Assembly (NCBI GenBank): GCA_022562835.1
Contig: JADFOM010000176.1
Location: 1-5,665 of the forward strand
Reading direction: 5' to 3'
DNA length: 5,665 nt
DNA from: Acidobacteriota bacterium
GTDB taxonomy: Bacteria; Actinomycetota; Acidimicrobiia; Acidimicrobiales; SHLQ01
Positions within the stretch are counted from its first letter, which is position 1. Every line of letters begins with the position of its first letter. Made by a program: the position numbers and the translations under genes. Below, piece by piece: positions 1 to 5,665 of the stretch. The notes under the pieces were generated by a model, which was given only the letters and a program-made list of their open reading frames with translations, was not told the DNA's origin and searched no databases.

Positions 1-165
1 CGGTGCAAGGACAAGACCCAGGCCAAGGCTGGCAAGAAGCCGTTCAAGCTCACTCTGCTGCTGATCGGCGGAACCCTGGAGGCCGGCGATCCCCCGAAGA
101 TCCTGGTTCGCGAGATTTTCCGCAATCGTCCGCATCCGCAGCGATTGCGCGCGCAGCGCCTGCTC
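1..165. other. Compositionally discordant left-edge segment of uncertain coding frame
   Basis: By hand count, positions 1-120 read as plus-strand codons starting at base 1 give GC of about 60, 40 and 85 percent at codon positions 1, 2 and 3, which is a typical coding profile for that plus frame. That frame has no stop until 201, is Lys-rich at first (KAGKKPFKLTLLLIGG near 28-75) and contains no ATG. From about 121 to 190 the signal moves to a minus-strand frame with third positions at coordinates 1 mod 3, which differs from the flippase frame and is also open to the edge. Neither frame is long enough to assign a gene with confidence. The 5-C run at 91-95 is a possible indel site. Confidence 0.45.
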
Positions 166-394
166 GCACGACATCGGGAGATCGGCCACCGAATCGAATG
201 AGCAGTGCCACGCCCGAGTAGGTGCGACATGAGCCGACGAAGAGAATGAACAAAATGTACGCAAGGCTGAACGCACCAAAGTTCTCTGTGTCGACGCTTC
301 GAGCGACGAATATTGTGAGCAACACGTTGGTGCCGCTGTAGAGGGCTTGGTCGACAAGACCCCAGCGAACGTTGGAGGCGCGGATCGCACTCAT
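50..394 (-). CDS. Wzx-like polysaccharide flippase, N-terminal part; frame disrupted near the left edge
   Basis: The start is the ATG at 394, which forms an ATGA overlap with the polymerase stop; an upstream in-frame start at 616 would lie inside the polymerase gene. Residues 1-68 look like the first two helices of an MOP-superfamily lipid-linked oligosaccharide flippase: SNVRWGLVDQALYSGTNVLL (7-26), the loop VARSVDTENFGAFSLAY (30-46), and a second helix leading into RTYSGVALLIRF (57-68). Such proteins usually have 400-500 residues and a third helix follows soon. Here the frame instead becomes polar and Gly/Arg/Pro-rich after about residue 80 and stops at a TGA at 52-50 after 114 residues. 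Codon-position composition stops supporting this frame below about 165-200. The gene is therefore broken, frameshifted or joined to foreign sequence. Flippase identity is moderately sure; the residues beyond about 80 are probably not native. Confidence 0.68.
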   Translation of the reverse strand: MSAIRASNVRWGLVDQALYSGTNVLLTIFVARSVDTENFGAFSLAYILFILFVGSCRTYSGVALLIRFGGRSPDVVRAGAARAIAADADDCGKSREPGSSGDRRPPGFRRSAAE

Positions 395-1656
395 CGGGCG
401 ATTTCCCGGCGGCGAAGAACCGGTCGCCCCCCGCCATCGTCGGCGGCCTCGTATGCATGGCACCAACCGATGACAGCCCAGACGAACCACCAGTGGCGTT
501 GGTAGAGAGCCTCTATACCCATCGACACGCCGAACATGGTCAGATGAGCTACCAGCGCCGCAGCAGCGACCGCTGCGATCGGAGCGGTCGCGGTTCGAGA
601 ACTGCGCATGGCCCATAGTGCGAGCACTGTGATCAAACCGATGATGGACAACAAACCAATAGGGCCCATCTCCGCGAGAAACCAGATTGTGGTGTTGTGG
701 ATTTGGAGACCATGTCGACCCTCCGATGTTCCGAGACCGGTACCGAACAGTGGTGAACCCACGAAGTCAGCGAACGCGTCGCCAGCGATCGAGACGCGCT
801 CGGAGGCCTGGTCTCCACGTGACGCAAGCCTGTTCACGTCGGAGTCAGCTGAGCTGAGCAAGAAGACCGTCAAACCAGCGGCCACACCAACGAAGGCGAT
901 GAGTGCGAGGCGGCGCCGAATCGGTCCACGCAACAGGACCGCTCCAGCGATCAACCCGAAGCCGGTGCCGAGCCAGGCGGACCGCGAGTAGGTCTGGAAA
1001 AGTCCGACCGAGAGGATCAATGCTGCTGCGATCGTTATTGGTCGCGACATCAAGGGTTGACGAGCAGCGGCTGTAACCACGAGCAGTGCCAATGCGGTGC
1101 CGATGAGCCCACCCATGGCGTTGGGATCGACGAGTAAGCCCGAAAGTCGGGCGGCGTCGAGATTGAACCTGGATAGTTCGACCGTACCCGCCGACTGCAT
1201 ATACAAAACAACGATGGACACGGCGGTGATGACGGTCGCTGACCCGACGAACGTTCGCACCAGCCGGGTGAGGTCACCAAACGTGCGGGAATAGTCGAGG
1301 CTCGCGAAGACGATGGCGAAGAGCTGCATGACACCAATGGTCTTGGTCGGAAACGCGAATTGCGAAACCTGACCGGTTGCGACGAACGCAACAGCGGCTC
1401 CGTAGAAGATCGTTACGAATAGGAGGAGGTGCCAGCTGCTCCACGCTTTGCCGAGGTGGCGGAAAGAGCGGAGACGTAGTCCGATATACGCGGCAACGAA
1501 GATGTCCGTCGGAGCCAGACGGAACTCAGCTGAGAGTTCGAACTGGATCGGAAGCAGTGCAATTGCGGCAACGAGCAGCCAGCCGACCGGCTGGGCCGTT
1601 GGTGTCGATGAAGTAGGTGATATGACGGTGCTAGGAGCCGCGCCAGCGGCGGTCAT
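391..1656 (-). CDS. O-antigen ligase/polymerase-family integral membrane protein (Wzy_C type)
   Basis: This 421-residue polytopic membrane protein is expected to polymerise lipid-linked repeat units (Wzy) or transfer the glycan to an acceptor (WaaL-like) at the outer face of the cytoplasmic membrane. I count about 11-12 hydrophobic segments, beginning near residue 25 after a Ser/Thr/Pro-rich N-terminal stretch. Family signatures seen: ARLSGLLVDPNAMGGLIG (169-186), FQTYSRSAWLGTGFG (220-234), the extracellular-loop pattern DQASERVSIAGDAFADFVG (282-300) followed by SPLFGTGLGT, and QIHNTTIWFLAEMGPIGLL (318-336), which fits the HN...E.G..G motif of Wzy_C proteins. A short Arg-rich tail (415-421) follows the last helix. 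The ATG start lies in an ATGA overlap with the FemAB-like gene, and the TGA overlaps the flippase ATG. A Gram-positive-type host would make polymerase more likely than LPS ligase, but ligation to a protein or another acceptor is not excluded. Confidence 0.9.
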   Translation of the reverse strand: MTAAGAAPSTVISPTSSTPTAQPVGWLLVAAIALLPIQFELSAEFRLAPTDIFVAAYIGLRLRSFRHLGKAWSSWHLLLFVTIFYGAAVAFVATGQVSQFAFPTKTIGVMQLFAIVFASLDYSRTFGDLTRLVRTFVGSATVITAVSIVVLYMQSAGTVELSRFNLDAARLSGLLVDPNAMGGLIGTALALLVVTAAARQPLMSRPITIAAALILSVGLFQTYSRSAWLGTGFGLIAGAVLLRGPIRRRLALIAFVGVAAGLTVFLLSSADSDVNRLASRGDQASERVSIAGDAFADFVGSPLFGTGLGTSEGRHGLQIHNTTIWFLAEMGPIGLLSIIGLITVLALWAMRSSRTATAPIAAVAAAALVAHLTMFGVSMGIEALYQRHWWFVWAVIGWCHAYEAADDGGGRPVLRRREIAR

Positions 1657-2696
1657 GTGGACCCGACCTGTGAACCGAGAGCGCTACCTGGCCGCCGGTA
1701 GGCCGGGAAGTGAGCACATTCGGCTGCGCCGGTTTGCGTCGCCGCGTTGAGACTCTGGTACGCGTCGGCGTCGACGATGTGAGACCAGATCGTGAATCGC
1801 GTCTCGTCACCACCAAAGCCGCGTTTGAACGCGAGGAGGCTGTCTTCGCCCGAACCGACACCACCACCGAGGTGAAGCCTCGAGAAACCGCGTTGGGCAA
1901 AAATGTCAGCTGCCGCATGGATTTCAAGTCGTTGAGGCGCTAGGTGCCGGTATTGCGGGTTGTCCGCGGCGAGATGTGCCTGCACTCGGTCGCCATTTGA
2001 CAGGTAGAGCCCCGCGGCGAGAACGTCATCGCCGAGTCGACACACGATCAACGTGGCGCAGTCACCTAGGAGGTCAAGAAGTCGACGGTGGTGCTCGACG
2101 TCGAAGTCATACCGTTCGGCTGCGCCAACGCGTCGCATCGCCGCGGCGTATATCGATCCGAAATCGCCGAGATGTATGAGGTCTTCATCGACGAAGACTT
2201 CCGCACCGGATTTTTTGAGCTGCTGAATACGACGCCGGGCGCTACGTGAGTAGGCAGCAAACCGCTCCCCGGCCTCAACCGAGAGGTCGAGCGAGACCGT
2301 GGGTCCAAGTGTTGTGATCGAACCAATACCGCCTAAAGCGTGGCTGGTATCGAGCAATGGGTTCAATCGGCTGAACGCGCATACGAGTCCGAGTTCCTCG
2401 AGCGCCTCGCCGAGCGGTTCGCCGTCATCGGCGGGGCCGCGACACAGCGGACCGGGATAGCCATAGACCGAGGTCGCGTCGATCCGCTCCGGGGCTTCGG
2501 GGATCGGCCGGAGTAGCAACGGCATCGCCGCGCTTTGTGGACCTGTGCCCCAAGTGATCAGGACCGGGTCTCCCTCACCGTTCTCGAATGCCAATCGGTG
2601 GTAGTCCCAACGGTGGTACACGTCGTGATCGAACGACGCTAGAGCGGCTTCCCATTCGGAGCGTCGATCGAGGGTGATGATGTCCCATTTGCTCAC
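1653..2696 (-). CDS. FemAB-like / GNAT-fold acyltransferase (Acetyltransf_6 type)
   Basis: This 347-residue soluble protein belongs to the broad FemAB-like double-GNAT group that transfers acyl or aminoacyl groups to amines. Seen: an N-terminal half with VYHRWDYHRLAF (26-37), YGYPGPL (78-84) and FSRLNPLLD (108-116); then the basic helix SARRRIQQLKKSGAEV (152-167); AAAMRRVGAAERYDF (184-198); a second GNAT-like core with LIVCRLGDDVLAAGLYL (216-232) and YRHLAPQRLEIHAA (249-262); and the family-typical ending LHLGGGVGSGEDSLLAFKRG (274-293) followed by FGG. Residues after about 315 look like a variable tail. The GTG start is fixed by the GTGA overlap with the upstream stop. The gene directly follows the aminotransferase, where PglD-type N-acetyltransferases sit in bacillosamine loci, so it may acylate the new 4-amino group. 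Peptidoglycan-bridge or lipid II aminoacylation is the alternative for this fold. Family assignment is fairly firm; substrate is unknown. Confidence 0.83.
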   Translation of the reverse strand: MSKWDIITLDRRSEWEAALASFDHDVYHRWDYHRLAFENGEGDPVLITWGTGPQSAAMPLLLRPIPEAPERIDATSVYGYPGPLCRGPADDGEPLGEALEELGLVCAFSRLNPLLDTSHALGGIGSITTLGPTVSLDLSVEAGERFAAYSRSARRRIQQLKKSGAEVFVDEDLIHLGDFGSIYAAAMRRVGAAERYDFDVEHHRRLLDLLGDCATLIVCRLGDDVLAAGLYLSNGDRVQAHLAADNPQYRHLAPQRLEIHAAADIFAQRGFSRLHLGGGVGSGEDSLLAFKRGFGGDETRFTIWSHIVDADAYQSLNAATQTGAAECAHFPAYRRPGSALGSQVGST

Positions 2697-3841
2697 AGGT
2701 CGATACCCGTCGGGTGCGAGCCTGCCTGCGCGGCGATGAGAGCAATGATCCGGTCCTGGTCAGCTTCGTCGAGCAGGTCTCCGCTGGGCAGGCAAAGCCC
2801 GTGTTCGTAGATTCGTTCGCCCACCAGACCGCCGGTGAGTGGGTTGGATGCGAACACCGGCTGAAGGTGCATCGGCTTCCAGGCCGGCCTTGACTCGATG
2901 TCAGCTTCACGCAGGACCGCGGACACCTGGGTCCTGTCCGCACCGAACACTGCGGGATCGATCGTGATGACGGTGAGCCAGTGATTGGGGACTCCGTAGT
3001 CGGCCACCGGCATGAAGTCGATGCCCTCGAGGCCATCGAGCCCCTCTCGGTAGCGGGTATGGATCGCTGCGCGTGCTCGAAGCTTGGCCGGAAGTCGGCG
3101 CAGCTGGGCTTCGCCGAGAGCGGCGAGCAGATTGCTGAGTCGGTAGTTGTAGCCGATGTCGTCGTGTTCGTAGTGCTCTACGGGTTGACGGGCCTGGGTG
3201 GCCAAGTGACGAGCGCGGTCGATCAATGCGCCGTCGTCGCCGACGAGCATCCCGCCGCCGCTTGTCGTGACTATCTTGTTCCCGTTGAACGAAAGGCACG
3301 ACAGGTCGCCTTGCGCGCCAGCGGGTTTGTCGCGATGCGTAGCGCCGAGCGACTCGGCTGCATCCTGAATGACCGGTATCTCCCAACGTTTCGCGGTGGC
3401 ACGGATCGCGTCGTAGTCAGCACATTGTCCGTAGAGGTCGACCGAGACAATCGCTTTGGGACGATGGCCAGCGTTGGTCCTCAAAAGCAGGTGCTCTTCT
3501 AGAAGTTCTGGATCGATGCACCAAGTGGAGCGGTCGGCGTCTACGAACGATGGGTAAGCGCCTGCGTGAACAACAGCGAAAGCGCTTGCCGCGAACGTGA
3601 GGTCAGAGACGACGACCTCGTCGCCGGGGCCTATTCCGAGGACATCGAGCGCGAGGTGCAGTGCTGCGGTGCCGCTCGTGAGAGCGACGCCATGCGCGGT
3701 TCCTGTAGCGACCGCGCCAGCCTTCTCGAATTCGGCAAGATTTGGACCAACGGGGGCGATCCAGTTTGAATCGAAGGCGTCTAGCAATGCCTGACGTTCA
3801 TCGGCGTCGACCCATGGCGGCGAAAGGAAAATCTGGGTCAC
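2693..3841 (-). CDS. PglE-like DegT/DnrJ/EryC1/StrS PLP-dependent sugar aminotransferase
   Basis: This 382-residue enzyme is predicted to transfer an amino group, typically from glutamate, to C4 of a UDP-4-keto-6-deoxy-GlcNAc, giving the UDP-4-amino sugar. Seen: LSPPWVDADE (6-15), SNWIAPVGPN (25-34), the phosphate-binding SGTAAL (56-61), QDAAESLGA (159-167) with Asp160 as the expected PLP ring-nitrogen partner, SFNGNKIVTTSGGGM (184-198) with Lys189 as the Schiff-base lysine, ATQARQPVEHYEHDDIGYNY (214-233) followed by RLSN, RPAWKPMHLQPVF (318-330) and GLCLPSG (348-354). From memory, the order and wording of these motifs match Campylobacter PglE closely, more so than generic ArnB or EpsN relatives. 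Length is normal. The GTG start overlaps the upstream TGA and places the LSPP motif at the usual distance from the N-terminus. The preceding dehydratase would supply its substrate. A PglE role is likely; the exact stereochemistry of the product is inferred. Confidence 0.94.
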   Translation of the reverse strand: MTQIFLSPPWVDADERQALLDAFDSNWIAPVGPNLAEFEKAGAVATGTAHGVALTSGTAALHLALDVLGIGPGDEVVVSDLTFAASAFAVVHAGAYPSFVDADRSTWCIDPELLEEHLLLRTNAGHRPKAIVSVDLYGQCADYDAIRATAKRWEIPVIQDAAESLGATHRDKPAGAQGDLSCLSFNGNKIVTTSGGGMLVGDDGALIDRARHLATQARQPVEHYEHDDIGYNYRLSNLLAALGEAQLRRLPAKLRARAAIHTRYREGLDGLEGIDFMPVADYGVPNHWLTVITIDPAVFGADRTQVSAVLREADIESRPAWKPMHLQPVFASNPLTGGLVGERIYEHGLCLPSGDLLDEADQDRIIALIAAQAGSHPTGIDL

Positions 3842-4461
3842 TGAGACCCGCCGCCCGCGACCAGTTGTTCGTCGCCGAGAAACTCGGGGCTGGTGAGCTC
3901 GCCCTCGTGACCGGTGTCTGCTCGTGACAGGACCCTGAGCAGGGTCGTCGCAAGGATCTTCATGTCTAGCCAGAGCGAGCGGTTGTCGACGTAAAACACA
4001 TCGACTTCGAACCGTTCCGCCCAGCTGAGTTCATTTCGTCCCGAGATCTGGGCGAGTCCCGTGAGTCCGGCCGGAACCTCATGGCGCCTCGCCTGCTGGG
4101 CGCTGTAGCGGGCCAGGTACTCGGGCAGAAGCGGTCTAGGGCCGACCAGGCTCATGTCACCCTTGATTACATTCCAGAGCTCCGGGAGTTCATCGATACT
4201 CGTCGAACGGAGAAACGCGCCGAGCGAACCTGTCCGTTCCTCGTCCGCAAGGAGGTCGCCCTGATCATCGATGTCGTTGGACATGGTGCGAAACTTCACC
4301 ATCTCGAAAAATTGTCCTCCCTCGCCGACGCGGGTTTGGCGGAATATCGCTGGCGGGCCCAGCGAGAGGCGTACGCCAATCCATGTGACGAGCAGAACGG
4401 GCGACATGAGAACCAGACCGATCGAGGCTGCGGTCACGTCCAAGAGGCGTTTGATCCTCAC
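3838..4461 (-). CDS. PglC/WcaJ-type undecaprenyl-phosphate sugar phosphotransferase (monotopic PGT)
   Basis: This 207-residue protein should transfer a phosphosugar from a UDP-sugar to undecaprenyl phosphate at the inner face of the membrane, the first membrane step of glycan assembly. It has the minimal length of the PglC group, with no N-terminal multi-helix domain like that of WcaJ/WbaP. Seen: a hydrophobic segment at residues about 11-33 broken by Ser20-Pro21, the signature of the re-entrant membrane helix; RQTRVGEGG at 41-49; VKFRTM at 55-60; the catalytic Asp90-Glu91 dyad in SIDELPELWN; GDMSLVGPRPLLPEYL at 101-116; and GLTGLAQISGRN at 132-143. The tail beyond about residue 180 looks variable. 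The GTG start is chosen because it overlaps the upstream TGA (GTGA) and puts MRIKRLLDVTAA at the position expected for the family. Its TGA overlaps the aminotransferase start in the same way. The pairing with a PglE-like enzyme suggests a bacillosamine-like donor, but the sugar cannot be read from sequence alone. Confidence 0.95.
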   Translation of the reverse strand: MRIKRLLDVTAASIGLVLMSPVLLVTWIGVRLSLGPPAIFRQTRVGEGGQFFEMVKFRTMSNDIDDQGDLLADEERTGSLGAFLRSTSIDELPELWNVIKGDMSLVGPRPLLPEYLARYSAQQARRHEVPAGLTGLAQISGRNELSWAERFEVDVFYVDNRSLWLDMKILATTLLRVLSRADTGHEGELTSPEFLGDEQLVAGGGSQ

Positions 4462-5665
4462 GACTCGACCGCACCAGCCGCGGACCGAGCATCGTTCGGG
4501 TCTATTTGGGATGAGGCCGACTCGCCAGGAGCGTGTAAATCTGCGAGTGCGCGCGCAGCGAACTGTGCGGGCGTGGCGAGCAGTGCATCGACGATGCTGA
4601 AGTCGGTTGGATCACAGCGGCTCACCGAGATCGACGGATGTACGCTCGGGGTAGCGTGTTCGTCGAGCCCGAATAGGTCCTCGTGCAGCTTCTCACCGGG
4701 CCGCAATCCTGTGAATTCGATCGAGATGTCGTGGCGCCCGGACCGTTCGATGAGCCGTTCAGCGATATCGAGGATGCGCACCGGTTCGCCCATGTCGAGC
4801 ACGAGGACGTCGCCCGGCTCACCAATCGAACCTGCCTGCACGACGAGGTGCGCTGCCTCGGGAATGGTCATCATGTAGCGGGTTACGTCGGGGTCGGTAA
4901 CCGTGAGCGGCCCGCCGCGGGCGATCTGTTCGGTAAAGGCGGGCAGGACTGAGCCGCGGCTTCCGAGGACGTTGCCGAATCGAACGCACACATACGGTCG
5001 ATCGAGCTTGCTAGCCATGTGTGCTGTCAAGCGCTCTGCGATCGCCTTGGTATATCCCAGCACGCTCGTCGGGTTGGCCGCCTTGTCTGTGGACACGTTG
5101 ACGAAGCGGTTCACGCCGTGCCGTTCTGCCGCTTCGAGCAGGATGGCGGTTCCCATAACATTGGTCTTGATGCCCTCCATGGGATGTAGCTCGAGTAGGG
5201 GCAAGTGCTTGAGTGCCGCGGCGTGAAAGACGACTTGGGGCTTCCACTCGCCGAAGATCTGATCGATGCGTTCACGGTCACGGATGTCTGCGACGACGAG
5301 ATTCCGTGAGTTGAGAAGCGCTCGTCCCTCGAGCGACATCTGCACGCCGTGCAGCGCGGTTTCGTCGCGATCCAACATGACGAGCTCGGCGGGACCGTGG
5401 GCGCTGATCTCGCGGCACAATTCGGAGCCGATCGAGCCGCCCGCCCCCGTTACCAGCACACAACGGTCACGGAGGTATTCCGTAACGTCGGTGATGTTGA
5501 TGACCGCCTCTCGCGGCATGAGTTCGGTGACGTCGAACTCATGCAGATCTCCAATGGATACGCGGCCATCGACCAGGTCGGACAGTGGCGGCACGATTCG
5601 CACCTCGAGCGCGAGCGAGGAGGCGAGGCGGGCAATCTCGTCGACGACGCCAGGATTAACCGAAG
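4458..5665 (-). CDS. FlaA1/WbpM/PglF-type nucleotide-sugar 4,6-dehydratase, 5' end outside window
   Basis: This should be a UDP-N-acetylhexosamine 4,6-dehydratase that makes the 4-keto-6-deoxy intermediate for an amino-sugar pathway. The frame is open to the right edge: about 20 residues (SVNPGVVDEIARL...) precede the GTG at 5603, so that GTG is internal. About 401 residues are visible. Family members of the membrane-bound long type have about 600-650, so the N-terminal membrane helices and most of the first Rossmann-like domain lie outside. Seen, in visible-residue numbering: an interdomain linker (about 20-55), the NAD(P)-binding TGAGGSIGSE at 72-81, MLDRDE (about 96-101), DIRD (about 126-129), AAALKHLPLLELHP (about 148-161) followed by TNVMGT, STDKAANPTS at 191-200, RFGNVLGSRGSVLP (about 228-241) and RPGEKLHEDL at 321-330. 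The SDR YxxxK position reads L-G-Y-T-K, with Leu at the usual Tyr; WbpM/PglF-type enzymes carry Met there. The TGA overlaps the GTG of the next gene. Exact substrate is inferred from the neighbouring aminotransferase. Confidence 0.93.
   Translation of the reverse strand, partial: SVNPGVVDEIARLASSLALEVRIVPPLSDLVDGRVSIGDLHEFDVTELMPREAVINITDVTEYLRDRCVLVTGAGGSIGSELCREISAHGPAELVMLDRDETALHGVQMSLEGRALLNSRNLVVADIRDRERIDQIFGEWKPQVVFHAAALKHLPLLELHPMEGIKTNVMGTAILLEAAERHGVNRFVNVSTDKAANPTSVLGYTKAIAERLTAHMASKLDRPYVCVRFGNVLGSRGSVLPAFTEQIARGGPLTVTDPDVTRYMMTIPEAAHLVVQAGSIGEPGDVLVLDMGEPVRILDIAERLIERSGRHDISIEFTGLRPGEKLHEDLFGLDEHATPSVHPSISVSRCDPTDFSIVDALLATPAQFAARALADLHAPGESASSQIDPNDARSAAGAVES

Noticed and set aside
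395..616. Upstream extension of the flippase frame to an ATG at 616
   Set aside because: The extra 74 codons lie wholly inside the 3' end of the polymerase gene and translate to an Arg/Gly-rich string. The ATG at 394 has the same ATGA overlap pattern as the other junctions and gives a family-like N-terminus.
2210..2222. The ttttttgagc stretch as a terminator-like T-run
   Set aside because: It lies in the middle of the FemAB-like gene, where it encodes the Lys-Lys-Ser of QQLKKSG on the minus strand, and no stable hairpin adjoins it.
2981..3502. Plus-strand open frame of 173 codons with plausible-looking composition
   Set aside because: It is antisense to the PglE-like aminotransferase, including the PLP-lysine region, and mirrors that gene's codon structure. 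No family features were seen.
4081..4878. Long plus-strand open frame of 265 codons
   Set aside because: It lies antisense across the sugar transferase and dehydratase genes, both of which have full family motifs. Its translation is a low-information Arg/Ser/Ala-rich string with no recognisable domain, a common shadow in GC-rich DNA.
5601..5603. GTG at 5603 as the dehydratase start
   Set aside because: The frame stays open to the window edge and the upstream residues (NPGVVDEIARLASSLALE) read as the expected continuation of the family's first Rossmann-like domain, so the true start is outside.
1..5665. CRISPR array, tRNA or rRNA gene, insertion sequence, riboswitch or rho-independent terminator
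   Set aside because: I saw no regularly spaced repeats, no cloverleaf-like or rRNA sequence, no transposase motifs with terminal inverted repeats, and no GC hairpin followed by a T-run. The coding genes abut with no intergenic space to hold such elements.

Overview
The window is one tightly packed gene cluster for a surface polysaccharide or glycolipid glycan. It is read entirely on the minus strand, so transcription runs from position 5665 towards position 1. The high GC content, the frequent GTG starts and the style of the dehydratase point to a high-GC actinobacterium. Acidimicrobiia-like is my guess from sequence style and was not tested.

In transcription order: (1) the C-terminal two thirds of a membrane-type UDP-sugar 4,6-dehydratase (FlaA1/WbpM/PglF/CapD family) that enters from the right edge; (2) a minimal PglC/WcaJ-type undecaprenyl-phosphate sugar phosphotransferase; (3) a PglE-like, PLP-dependent sugar aminotransferase; (4) a FemAB/GNAT-fold acyltransferase; (5) an O-antigen ligase/polymerase-family membrane protein (Wzy_C type); (6) the N-terminal part of a Wzx-like flippase. 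All five junctions between these six genes are 4-base stop/start overlaps (GTGA three times, then ATGA twice). This implies a single, translationally coupled transcript. No intergenic gap, promoter, terminator, RNA gene or mobile element is visible.

Together the genes outline most of a lipid-linked glycan route. The dehydratase and aminotransferase would make a UDP-4-amino-4,6-dideoxy-GlcNAc-type sugar. The FemAB-like enzyme sits where a PglD-type acetyltransferase would be expected and may acylate or aminoacylate that amine. The PglC-like enzyme would then load the phosphosugar onto undecaprenyl phosphate, and the flippase and polymerase/ligase would export and assemble the glycan. No glycosyltransferase lies in the window.

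The left edge is anomalous. The flippase frame is convincing from 394 to about 165-190, then loses family character and stops at 50 after only 114 residues. Codon-position composition changes twice in the last 200 bases. This could be a frameshift, a chimeric assembly junction or a real rearrangement.
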